Positions 54,054 to 61,443 of a stretch of DNA of 64,000 nucleotides are shown in pieces. The stretch lies in NCBI GenBank assembly GCA_965279005.1, contig CBDIHK010000023.1:186001-250000 (forward strand), in the 5' to 3' direction. The stretch's first letter is position 1. The number at the start of each line of letters is the position of its first letter. The position numbers were made by a program, and so were the translations under genes. A model generated the notes under the pieces. It was given only the letters and a program-made list of their open reading frames with translations, was not told the origin of the DNA and searched no databases. Origin of the DNA: Planctobacterium sp965279005. Its GTDB lineage: Bacteria > Pseudomonadota > Gammaproteobacteria > Enterobacterales > Alteromonadaceae.

Positions 54054-54245
54054 TTATTTCAAGTCCGCCTCATATTGGTTAGGACTTTTGTAACCCAGGT
54101 ACAAGTGAAGTCGTGTTGGATTATAAAATGTAGTAATGTAACGCAAAACATCCTGCAGAGCCTCGTAGCGACTTTGGTAATGTTTCCACTGCACCAGTTC
54201 TTGCTTCAAACTACCAAAGTAGTATTCAACCACAGGTCGAGTCAA
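54054..54245 (-). pseudogene. C-terminal fragment of an IS3-family transposase
   Basis: About 63 residues, VVEYYFGSLKQELVQWKHY and YITTFYNPTRLHLYLGYKSPNQYE, are the end of the IS3 OrfB integrase domain including the catalytic Glu region. The rest of the gene is absent. It ends where the group II intron remnant begins, suggesting the intron had inserted in or beside this element. Confidence 0.85.
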
Positions 54246-54276
54246 CCGTTGGGAACTTCCCCCATCAGTTGCTCAC

Positions 54277-54311
54277 AGAACCGTACGTGAACCTCTCGAT
54301 TCATACGGCTC
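54277..54311 (-). ncRNA. Group II intron domain V
   Basis: The minus strand reads gagccgtatgaatcgagagg then ttcacgtacggttct: a 35-base hairpin with paired ends gagccgta and tacggttc and a GAGA-type loop. This is the typical catalytic domain V of bacterial group II introns. Confidence 0.85.
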
Positions 54312-54314
54312 TTG

Positions 54315-54515
54315 TTATTCAGTCACCCAATTCCAAACCTTCTTCCAATGAGCAAACAAGTCATGACGCTGTTTATACAAACTTCTCAGCCATTGGCCTG
54401 CACGTCTTTTGCGACGTTGCAATGATTTGTACTTACGCATTGCCCACTTCATAAGTTTCTTATTGATGTAGTCATAGACAGCAGACATCTCATGGGGCTT
54501 TAAACGGGCAGCCTG
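54315..54515 (-). pseudogene. C-terminal fragment of group II intron reverse transcriptase/maturase
   Basis: About 66 residues remain: YDYINKKLMKWAMRKYKSL, RRAGQWLRSLYKQRHDLF and AHWKKVWNWVTE. This is the maturase X/end region typical of intron-encoded proteins (WA-RKY and LFAHW motifs). The frame is blocked by a stop at 54516, so the N-terminal part is gone. Confidence 0.82.
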
Positions 54516-54854
54516 TCACGGCCAGTGACCCAGCCGGGAGGCATTGGAAGGCATAAGGGTGGAAACGAGGAACGAGGTTCCATGCACGACAGCCCGTCCG
54601 CTAGGATGCCACCAATAAGTAATACTGCAGTTTTGTCTCACCAGTGAGACTTTCATGCTTTTTGCTTGTTATTTTCACTCAAATTATTTTGTCCGATGGG
54701 TTTATTTTTCAATCAATTCGTACATACAGTTTTTTGAGTTTTGTCTACTTATCGCTGCATATGCGACAACTCGTCGCTTTTCCACGTAACTTTTGTTCGA
54801 GTCCACTGTAGTAATCTATATATAGCTTGGGATGGTGAAGTGTGATAAAAAAGT
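54516..54854. other. Non-coding stretch between intron remnant and first cassette
   Basis: The first 100 bases are GC-richer and could be further intron remnant (gaacgaggttccatgcacgac). The remainder is AT-rich with no gene. cgacaactcgtcg near 54772 is a small palindrome-like motif. Confidence 0.35.
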
Positions 54855-54923
54855 ACCTAAAAGTAGAAGCGACAAATTATCCTGTTAAAACCCGACAACT
54901 TGTCGTCGATTAAGATGTTAGCC
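54855..54923 (+). other. Possible degenerate attC preceding cassette 1
   Basis: The block ends in gttagcc (54917-54923), a GTT-type core site. Arms cgacaa (54870) and ttgtcg (54900) pair, with gattaagat between arm and core as in attC sites. The opposite core would be acctaaa, which departs from consensus. So the core at the 5' boundary of cassette 1 is convincing, but the rest of the site is not. Confidence 0.35.
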
Positions 54924-54946
54924 AATTATAATGGAGTATAGAATTA

Positions 54947-55531
54947 ATGATTTGGTGGGAAAAAACAGTCGAGTACAACTTTGTAATTCTGGCCGCAATT
55001 GATAAAAAAATTAGCTTTGCTGCACCGTTGTCTGGTATTCAGGAAATTGGTGGTGATGGAATTTTTGGAATCGATTCCAAGTTAATACTTGTTGAATTTA
55101 AGAGGTCACAAAAAGAGCTTAAAACTGAAAAAGATAAATTCGTTTGCTACGAAAAAGCAAAAGATGAAATGGTAGGTCGCGACAATCATCATTTTTTAGT
55201 TTATGGCTCAGAAGGTTATAATAGCAATTTAAATTTGCATGCTAGACATTACTTTTCTTTAGAGGAAGTAGGTTCAGCTCTGTCTATCTTGGAGCTTGGC
55301 GTAAGTGACGAAGAGTTTAAATCATATCTTGGTGATTTAATTGAACTAAAGAAAGAGGATGGTCGTTCAGATGGAACGGTTGGACCAGAGTCCGTAGCAT
55401 CCGTCGTTGGAGTATCCCCTGGATCTGTTAGCTCAATATCCGTAACAGAGTATGTCAGGTTGGCTTTACCGGGACTTTATCAGGCTCTTTCTCCTACACA
55501 AACTATAAGTAGAGGCCCGAGTCTTGGCTAA
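54947..55531 (+). CDS. Cassette-borne protein with PD-(D/E)XK-like motif
   Basis: A 194-residue protein, 24 bases inside the proposed cassette boundary. It has GDGIFGIDSKLILVEFKRSQKE, an Asp followed by Glu-Phe-Lys on adjacent strands, as in restriction-type nuclease folds. The N-terminus WWEKTVEYNFV also suits the fold's first helix. The C-terminal 40 residues are Ser/Val/Gly-rich. No family is named; a nuclease or defence role is possible but unproven. Its TAA stop is part of the attC core ggctaac, as is common in integron cassettes. Confidence 0.65.
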   Translation: MIWWEKTVEYNFVILAAIDKKISFAAPLSGIQEIGGDGIFGIDSKLILVEFKRSQKELKTEKDKFVCYEKAKDEMVGRDNHHFLVYGSEGYNSNLNLHARHYFSLEEVGSALSILELGVSDEEFKSYLGDLIELKKEDGRSDGTVGPESVASVVGVSPGSVSSISVTEYVRLALPGLYQALSPTQTISRGPSLG

Positions 55532-55627
55532 CAACAAAATTCAAATCGGACGCAACCACTTTGGCTCCGTTTGTGCCTCGCGTAGTGTAGCCAAAGCGCT
55601 ATGCGCCGTTTAATTCAAAAGTTAAGT
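55526..55627 (+). other. attC-like recombination site of an integron cassette
   Basis: 102 bases run from core ggctaac (55526) to gttaagt (55621). Inside, aattcaaatcggacgc pairs with gcgccgtttaatt, with the unpaired bases on one side that define the attC recombination strand. An inner stem is ttggct/agccaa. The downstream core matches GTTRRRY. Recombination would cut between G and TT at 55621/55622. Confidence 0.65.
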
Positions 55628-55640
55628 TTCACAAGGAGTC

Positions 55641-56249
55641 ATGGTGCACTGTACTAAATGCGCAAAAGAAGTTAATGATACTGATAATTTCTGTTGTAAC
55701 TGTGGGGCATCATTATCTCTCAAAAGCTCATCAGTGGGAGATGGCAGCTTAAATATTGCAGGTAGCAATACAATCTCTAACAGCCACCTTCACGTTGGTG
55801 ACGTATATCAGTCGGAAAACCAAGAAGAGAAAGCATATATTGATAGAACTTATGTTAAGCCCATTACCCTAGCCGGTAGTTCTGTACGAACGTCATGGTT
55901 AATAATTTCAGGGCTAGTAGGTTTCGTTGGGAGCTGGGCATCCATTTTTAGCGTTCTTGGGAGCATGTGGCAGTTTTTGTTTTTGGTGATTCTCGCTTTA
56001 AGTATGTTCCTTCTTTTGAACGGTATTGTTTTGTGGAAAACCAGATTTTCAAGGTTAAAGTGGTTTAATCTTGAATCAAATAGAGAAGGTGAAGTGTTTC
56101 TGACAAAAGTTGCTGGTAGCTGCCCAAAATGCGATGGAACACTTAAACTTGTGGATCTAAAAGTGTCTCAAAATAACAGCAAAACGTTTGTTCGTTGCTC
56201 TAGAAACAGTGATCACATCTGGAACTTCGATCCAACTGTTCTAGACTAA
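55641..56249 (+). CDS. Zinc-ribbon membrane protein in the second cassette
   Basis: A 202-residue protein that starts 20 bases after the core site, with aaggag as ribosome site. An N-terminal zinc ribbon (CTKCAKEVNDTDNFCCNCG) is followed by a turn-rich segment (GSLNIAGSNTISNSHLHVGD) like those in prokaryotic NTPase and TIR-type proteins. Two membrane helices (about 82-130) come next, then a second zinc ribbon (CPKCDGTL, VRCSRNSDH). Function is unknown. Short spacing and the flanking sites fit a gene cassette. Confidence 0.7.
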   Translation: MVHCTKCAKEVNDTDNFCCNCGASLSLKSSSVGDGSLNIAGSNTISNSHLHVGDVYQSENQEEKAYIDRTYVKPITLAGSSVRTSWLIISGLVGFVGSWASIFSVLGSMWQFLFLVILALSMFLLLNGIVLWKTRFSRLKWFNLESNREGEVFLTKVAGSCPKCDGTLKLVDLKVSQNNSKTFVRCSRNSDHIWNFDPTVLD

Positions 56250-56250
56250 A

Positions 56251-56275
56251 ATTTAACAAGCAAAGTAAGCGGATG
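56251..56275 (+). other. Left half of a truncated attC-like site
   Basis: atttaacaagcaaagtaagc then ggatgc starts two bases after the stop of the zinc-ribbon gene. It resembles the left half of the first site (taacaa, then cgga-gc at similar spacing). Core ATTTAAC fits RYYYAAC and is nearly the complement of the cassette's 5' core gttaagt. The right half is not found. Confidence 0.4.
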
Positions 56276-56648
56276 CTACGGACAGCTGCTTTGAACGATG
56301 TCTACAAAGTGTCTACGGGGGAAAGGCAAGGATAGGCAAAGAAAGGCAAGAATCATTAAAGTAAATGCAATAAAAACAGTAACATACTGAAATTATTATA
56401 AATTATTGAGGATTTAAAATCCCCTGTCCATTTCTCTTTCCTTAGAGCCATTCGCGCTTTGTTAAGCCATGCCCTATACGCAACAACCCTATCTTTGATG
56501 GGAAGCCCTTCTAACTCAAAGAACTATTTTTCTAAGCTAACACCCCATTTTGCCTGGGTCTTCCCAAAAAATTGGAAATTGCACCACTTAGGTTCTTCCT
56601 CATCAACAGAGTAAGATGATTACCGATCCCCGTTAATTGAGTAGATCC
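56276..56648. other. Non-coding stretch between the second cassette and the tRNA-Phe array
   Basis: Contains short repeats ggcaaggataggcaaagaaa near 56325 and a partial tRNA-like phrase (ttaaaatcccctgtcc at 56413-56428) that echoes an anticodon arm, but no complete tRNA. No gene recognised. Confidence 0.35.
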
Positions 56649-57530
56649 AACAAATTTTGACAGCTTTAGCTGGTCGCGAAGCGAAGAGGCACAGGGATGT
56701 GGCGAGCAATCGAACCGCGAAGCGCGTGAGAGTGTCTGGACTCCATCTTCCTATCTCGTTTTAACGATGACCTTAAAATTGGCAATATGTTGGCAATTGG
56801 AACAAATCTGGAATTTTAGAGACATTGAAAAACGATATCAGGAGATAGTACCCAGAGGCGGAAAAATTTGTCTGGAACAAATTTTGACAGCTTTAGCTGG
56901 TCTCGAAGCGACGAGGCACAGGGAAATGGCGAGCAATCGAACCGCGAAGCGCGTGAGAGTGTCTGGACTCAATCTTCCTATCTTGTTTTAACGACGAACC
57001 TGAAAATTGGCAATATGTTGGCAATTGGGAAGATTTTGGAATTCTGAAAAATTGGAAAAAGGGATATGAAGATGGTGCCCAGAGGCGGAAAAATTTGTCT
57101 GGAACAAATTTTGACAGCTTTAGCTGGTCGCGAAGCGACGAGGCACAGGGATGTGGCGAGCAATCGAACCGCGAAGCGCGTGAGAGTGTCTGGACTCCAT
57201 CTTCCTATCTCGTTTTAACGACGAACCTGATAATTGGCAATATTTTGGCAATTTTGAAGGTCTTGGATTTCTAAAAAATTGTAAAACGGGATAGGGAGAT
57301 GGTGCCCAGAGGCGGAAAAATTTGTCTGGAACAAATTTTGACAGCTTTAGCTGGTCGCGAAGCGACGAGGCACAGGGATGTGGCGAGCAATCGAACCGCG
57401 AAGCGCGTGAGAGTGTCTGGACTCCATCTTCCTATCTCGTTTTAACGACGAACCTGATAATTGGCAATATTTTGGCAATTGCGAAGATCTTGGAATTATG
57501 AAAAAATTTGAAAACGAGATAGGGAGATGG
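56649..57530 (-). repeat. Tandem array of 227-bp units fused to the 3' end of tRNA-Phe
   Basis: Units end/start at 56849, 57076, 57303 and 57531 (periods 227, 227 and 228), plus a 5'-truncated unit from 56649. Each complete unit begins (plus strand) with tgcccagaggcggaa, a copy of the last 15 tRNA bases. It is preceded by tgg, the complement of CCA, although the oldest copy has tacccag. Each unit then has caaattttgacagctttagc, a cgaagcg-rich block and a 106-bp module with inverted 20-bp ends (ccatcttcctatctcgtttt). In transcription sense the array lies downstream of the tRNA. The arrangement matches the tyrT/rtT repeats of E. coli, which share 19 bases of tRNA-Tyr. Confidence 0.92.
57424..57530. 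repeat. Hairpin module (about 106 bp, inverted 20-bp ends), copy next to tRNA-Phe
   Basis: The ends ccatcttcctatctcgtttt and aaaacgagatagggagatgg are reverse complements at 19 of 20 positions. Other copies lie at 56743-56848, 56970-57075, 57197-57302 and 51552-51655, with a half copy at 53935-54002. Length, terminal repeats and spread suggest a MITE-like element. In RNA it would fold to a long hairpin just after the tRNA. Confidence 0.85.
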
Positions 57531-57603
57531 TGCCCAGAGGCGGAATCGAACCACCGACACGGGGATTTTCAATCCCCTGCTCTACCGACTGAGCTATCTG
57601 GGC
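57528..57603 (-). tRNA. tRNA-Phe (GAA)
   Basis: The minus strand reads gcccagatagctcagtcgg at the 5' end. The anticodon arm is ggggattgaaaatcccc (anticodon GAA), the T arm is gtggttcgattccgc and the acceptor end is tctgggca followed by encoded CCA. Stem pairs are complete (GCCCAGA with TCTGGGC). The CCA is also the first three bases of the hairpin module. Confidence 0.97.
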
Positions 57604-57821
57604 GTAGTGTCTGCGCGTTGGCTTTTGGTTGGCGCTTGCGCTTTGCAGCGTTGTAACATTGCTGTCACTTGCTGCGGGTGCGTATTAAACGGATTTCGCC
57701 TACCTAAGTCAACTGTTTTTTTGGATTGTTTGTGGGATTTTAGTTTGTTCGGCGATAAAACTAGCAAACTGGCTATTTTTACTACAAAACACCGGGTTTT
57801 ATCGCCTAGCCCTTTTAATAT

Positions 57822-58094
57822 TTACTTTTCTGGTGGTGTGTAACCTTCAATGTCAGGCTCTTTGCCTTCGAATAGATAGGCTACCATTTGCCCTTCCAAG
57901 AACTCACGGGCTTTGGCGTCCATCATATTGAGTTTGTGTTCGTTGATTAACATGGTTTGCTTTTTTTGCCATTCGGAAAAAGCTTGTTTGGAGATGTTGT
58001 CAAAAATGCGTTTGCCCACTTCGCCTGGGTAAAGTTGGAAATCCAGGCCATCGGCCTCTTTTTGTAAACGCTGGCAAAATACAGTCCTGCCCAT
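57822..58094 (-). CDS. yggX: Fe(II) trafficking protein YggX
   Basis: Start MGRTVFCQRLQKEADGLDF at 58094; the frame is open to 58208, but the extra part overlaps mutY. The 90-residue protein has the conserved Cys7 and YPGEVGKRIFDNISKQAF, as in YggX. It protects Fe-S clusters and helps oxidative-stress resistance. It follows mutY by 29 bases, the same order as in E. coli, where it is thought to help the iron-sulfur enzyme. Confidence 0.95.
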   Translation of the reverse strand: MGRTVFCQRLQKEADGLDFQLYPGEVGKRIFDNISKQAFSEWQKKQTMLINEHKLNMMDAKAREFLEGQMVAYLFEGKEPDIEGYTPPEK

Positions 58095-58123
58095 TGGGTT
58101 GCTCCTCAAATTGTCGGGGCTTG

Positions 58124-59185
58124 CTATGGCAGCAAGCTTAATTGATCCAGTATCTTTTTGGTAGGCACAGACAGGCCTACTTTGGCCGGTTGCTCTGGGT
58201 CGTACCAAAGGCTGTTGCCATCTGCCACGGCATGGCTGCCAGCATTGTCGCTAAACGGCAGTAGCACCGGGCTAATGTCCAGGTGAAAATGGCTAAAAGT
58301 ATGGCGGAAACCGGTAAGGGCTTTTTGGCCAACACCGGTATTTGATTCAATTTCTGCCGGTTCAACTTCTACAAAGCCGTATAGGCCGCCCCAAATGCCT
58401 GTGGGTGGCCGCTGCTGCAACAGGAATTTACCGTTTTGGTGGTACACCAGCATAGTGACCTGCTTGACCGGCAAGGTTTTTTTCGGTTTTTTACCCGGGT
58501 AGTCCTGTGGGTTGTTTTGGGCGAAGGCAATACAAGCGTCTTTGATTGGGCACTCTGAGCAGTTAGGTTTGCTGCGGGTGCACAGGGTAGCGCCCATATC
58601 CATCATAGCCTGGTTGTAGTCGGCCACGCCCTGCTCGGGTGTGTTGATTTCTGCCAATTGCCACAACTTGGTTTCCACCTGTTTATTGCCAGGCCAACCA
58701 GGGACGGCGTAAAAACGAGCCAGTACCCGTTTGACATTGCCGTCTAGGATGGCGTGGGCCTGTCCTATCGACAAAGACAAGATGGCGCCTGCGGTTGAGC
58801 GGCCAATACCCGGCAGCGCCAGGACCGCTTCAAACTCGACGGGGAACTTGCCCCCGTGTTCATCCCTTACTACTTGCGCTGCTTTGTGCAGGTTGCGGGC
58901 GCGGGCGTAATAGCCAAGGCCAGTCCAAAGGTGCAGCACCTCGTCTTGTGGTGCGTTGGCTAAATCCACCACTGTTGGGAAGCGCTGCATAAAGCGTTCG
59001 AAATAAGGAATAACCGTTGCCACCTGGGTTTGCTGCAGCATGATTTCCGACACCCAAACCGAATAGGGGGTTTTATCCTGCTGCCACGGCAAATGTTTGC
59101 GGCCGGAATGGCTAAACCATTCTAAGATCGGGTCGGTTATCTTCTGTTCATCGGTTGTCTGGCTATTGTTAGATGGCATTCGCAC
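58124..59185 (-). CDS. mutY: Adenine DNA glycosylase MutY
   Basis: 353 residues. The N-terminal part has the catalytic Glu in VSEIMLQQTQV, the helix-hairpin-helix LPGIGRSTAGAIL and Asp in QGVADYNQAMMDMGA. The 4Fe-4S ligands are in CTRSKPNCSECPIKDAC. A C-terminal NUDIX-like domain reads 8-oxoG (LLQQRPPTGIWGGLYGF). It removes A opposite 8-oxoguanine. Start is ATG at 59185 or two codons later. Confidence 0.96.
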   Translation of the reverse strand: MRMPSNNSQTTDEQKITDPILEWFSHSGRKHLPWQQDKTPYSVWVSEIMLQQTQVATVIPYFERFMQRFPTVVDLANAPQDEVLHLWTGLGYYARARNLHKAAQVVRDEHGGKFPVEFEAVLALPGIGRSTAGAILSLSIGQAHAILDGNVKRVLARFYAVPGWPGNKQVETKLWQLAEINTPEQGVADYNQAMMDMGATLCTRSKPNCSECPIKDACIAFAQNNPQDYPGKKPKKTLPVKQVTMLVYHQNGKFLLQQRPPTGIWGGLYGFVEVEPAEIESNTGVGQKALTGFRHTFSHFHLDISPVLLPFSDNAGSHAVADGNSLWYDPEQPAKVGLSVPTKKILDQLSLLP

Positions 59186-59375
59186 TCACTGGGTTTATTC
59201 TTGATAGTTATTGCTACGCTATAGCGCGCTAATTGGCACGAAAACTTGTAATTACGCAGCAGCGCAGCATAATACGCGACCACAAAAATCCAGATCAACC
59301 CGGGCGGGCGAATGATACCGATACTACTATGTATTCGGATTGGTACATTACCGCTGAGTAAGAGTAAGTGAGTAA

Positions 59376-60098
59376 TTGGTGAGCAAGTTTAAAAGCCAAG
59401 AAGAAGCACAAGCGGCAGGCGTATATGTGCGCAAAGTACAAAGTTTTGTCAAGCGGGAAGGCCGTTTGACCAAGGGCCAAGCTGCGGCCATCGACAAACT
59501 TTGGCCTACCATGGGGCTGGAATATACAAAAACCGCTTTCGACCTGGATAAAGAATTTGGACGCCACGCACCGGTGGTGCTAGAAATCGGTTTTGGCATG
59601 GGGCACAGCCTAGTGGAAATGGCCAAGGCAGAACCAAACAAAGACTTTATTGGCATAGAAGTGCACCGCCCCGGTGTGGGCACCTGCTTGATGGCTGCAG
59701 ATGAGCAAGGTGTTAATAACTTAAGGGTAATGGAGCACGACGCAGTAGAAGTATTGCGTGACTGCATACCCGATGGCAGCTTGTCCCGGGTGCAGCTGTA
59801 CTTTCCCGATCCTTGGCATAAAAAGCGCCACCATAAACGCCGTATCGTGCAGCCAGATTTTGTTGAACTGCTTAGGCAAAAGCTAACAGTGGGTGGCCTG
59901 TTCCATATGGCAACCGATTGGGAAAACTACGCTGAGCACATGCTCGAAACAATGTTGGCTGCTCCAGGCTTTAGCAACACTGCAGAAGATGGCAAATACG
60001 TACCGCGTCCCAGTTACCGTCCATTAACCAAGTTTGAGCAACGCGGCCACCGCCTGGGCCATGGGGTTTGGGACTTGGTGTTTGCCAAGGTGCAATAA
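59376..60098 (+). CDS. trmB: tRNA (guanine-N7)-methyltransferase TrmB
   Basis: 240 residues. VRKVQSFVKREGRLTKGQ, LEIGFGMGHSLVEMAK, FIGIEVHRPGVG, YFPDPWHKKRHHKRR and the C-terminal RGHRLGHGVWDLVF are all as in TrmB. It methylates G46 in tRNA with SAM. Start is TTG 59376 or the GTG next to it at 59379. It overlaps rsmC by one base (TAATG), so the two RNA methyltransferases are co-translated. Confidence 0.96.
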   Translation: MVSKFKSQEEAQAAGVYVRKVQSFVKREGRLTKGQAAAIDKLWPTMGLEYTKTAFDLDKEFGRHAPVVLEIGFGMGHSLVEMAKAEPNKDFIGIEVHRPGVGTCLMAADEQGVNNLRVMEHDAVEVLRDCIPDGSLSRVQLYFPDPWHKKRHHKRRIVQPDFVELLRQKLTVGGLFHMATDWENYAEHMLETMLAAPGFSNTAEDGKYVPRPSYRPLTKFEQRGHRLGHGVWDLVFAKVQ

Positions 60099-61123
60099 TG
60101 TTAAGCGCACCAAGTGAATGCCTGCTGCGCAGCGCCGACCTATTCGATGCTGGCCGCTGGTTGCTAGTCAATCCAGATGCGGCAATTTTTGCCAAGCTGC
60201 CTAGCAATGTGCAGGGGCTGCACCAGTATTTTGATACCTACTTACTGGCGCAAAAAAATGGCTCCCAGCGACAACATTTTGGTTTGACCTTACCCCCAGA
60301 GGCAGCTCAGGAAGCTGTGTTTGACGGCGTAGTGGTCTATGCCTCCAAGGCCAAGCAGCATACTAGACAGCTGCTGCATTACGCGGCAAGTGTGTTAGTG
60401 AATGATGGCCAGTTACTATTGGTGGGCGAAAACAAAGCGGGCGTCAAAAGCATGGCCAAGTTAATGCAGCCCTGGGCCAGCGCTTACCGCAAGCTAGATG
60501 CTGCGAGGCATTGCAGCTTGTTCCAAGGACTAAAACAAGCTGACGCGACACGCCTTGACTACGCCCAAGAAACCAGCGAATACCAGATAGAGGTCAAAGG
60601 CCAAACACTGGCTGTCACTTCCTTACCAGGTGTGTTTAGCCACAACGAGCTGGATGCAGGCACCCAGTTATTGTTGGAAAACCTGCCCAACATCAATAAG
60701 GGACGAGTTTTAGATTTTGCCTGTGGCTCCGGGGTAATTGGGGCATATCTTCAGACCACCCAGCCAGAAATCGAACTAGTTTGTTCCGACATCAATGCCA
60801 ATGCCCTGTTTTGCAGCGAGCGCACCCTGGCTGCCAATAACTGTCCGGGACAAGTGCTGGCAAGCGATGGCTTGAGGCAAATACAAGGCGAATTTGACGC
60901 CATTGTCACCAACCCCCCATTCCACACCGGCGTGCGTACCGACCACAGCGTAACCCGGCAATTTATTTTGGACGCTGTTAAGCATTTAGAACCGGGTGGG
61001 AAGTTGATACTGGTAGCCAACAGGTTCTTGCCTTATCCAGAGCAGTTACAGAAGCAGTTTGGCAATGTCAAAACAATTGCCGAAACTAGCAAGTTTAAAC
61101 TGTATTGCGCTGTTAAACGCTAG
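60098..61123 (+). CDS. rsmC: 16S rRNA (guanine1207-N2)-methyltransferase RsmC
   Basis: ATG at 60098 gives 341 residues; the frame is open ten codons further inside trmB. The N-terminal half is the non-catalytic MTS domain. The C-terminal half has VLDFACGSGVIGAYL and the target motif DAIVTNPPFHTG. It methylates G1207 of 16S rRNA. Confidence 0.93.
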   Translation: MLSAPSECLLRSADLFDAGRWLLVNPDAAIFAKLPSNVQGLHQYFDTYLLAQKNGSQRQHFGLTLPPEAAQEAVFDGVVVYASKAKQHTRQLLHYAASVLVNDGQLLLVGENKAGVKSMAKLMQPWASAYRKLDAARHCSLFQGLKQADATRLDYAQETSEYQIEVKGQTLAVTSLPGVFSHNELDAGTQLLLENLPNINKGRVLDFACGSGVIGAYLQTTQPEIELVCSDINANALFCSERTLAANNCPGQVLASDGLRQIQGEFDAIVTNPPFHTGVRTDHSVTRQFILDAVKHLEPGGKLILVANRFLPYPEQLQKQFGNVKTIAETSKFKLYCAVKR

Positions 61124-61443
61124 CATTTTGGCAGTTGCTTGCAGTTCTTCGCCCAAACTTGGCAAAATCGGCGCTTTTCGGCGACATTTTGGCGCTATAA
61201 GCGATTAGACAATTCGCTGCCAGTTGCATTTTTAACCACTTTTGAAAATGCTGCCTTAAGGCCTAATCCTACTGGGGTGCGCATGAATTTTTTGTGACAG
61301 GCCTACCACAAAATGTAGCCCAGCAGGCAGTTTTACCAGTTAAGCTTACAAATCGTACCAATACACCGCTTTTTTATTGCCCACGGTGCAAAAAAGGGTG
61401 CTATGCTTTTGTTTACAACCACCCTCAAGGAAGCACTAGCACT
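61124..61443. other. Leader region of the glg genes
   Basis: 320 bases hold the glgC promoter. The frame of glgC is open from 61294, but the extra part is not typical of GlgC. ggaagcactagcact before the ATG is a weak ribosome site. No riboswitch or clear operator is recognised. Confidence 0.4.

Larger units (their letters stand above)
54250..54515 (-). mobile_element. 3' remnant of a group II intron
   Basis: On the minus strand the order is end of a maturase gene, then domain V, then a domain VI-like stem and the 3' junction near 54250. Upstream parts (most of the reverse transcriptase and domains I-III) are missing. It is truncated and cannot move by itself. Confidence 0.75.

Noticed and set aside
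56413..56428. Anticodon-arm-like phrase ttaaaatcccctgtcc
   Set aside because: No other tRNA parts around it; at best a remnant.
57150..57200. Second tRNA-like T-arm (ggttcgattgctcg on the minus strand) within each unit
   Set aside because: The stem does not pair and no anticodon or acceptor arm is present.
56649..57530. CRISPR array
   Set aside because: Units are 227 bp and nearly identical throughout, with no short repeat/spacer alternation and no cas genes.
51365..57603. Integrative element inserted at tRNA-Phe, with array units as att sites
   Set aside because: No integrase gene is present and the tRNA-end copies form a regular tandem array, which fits unit duplication better.
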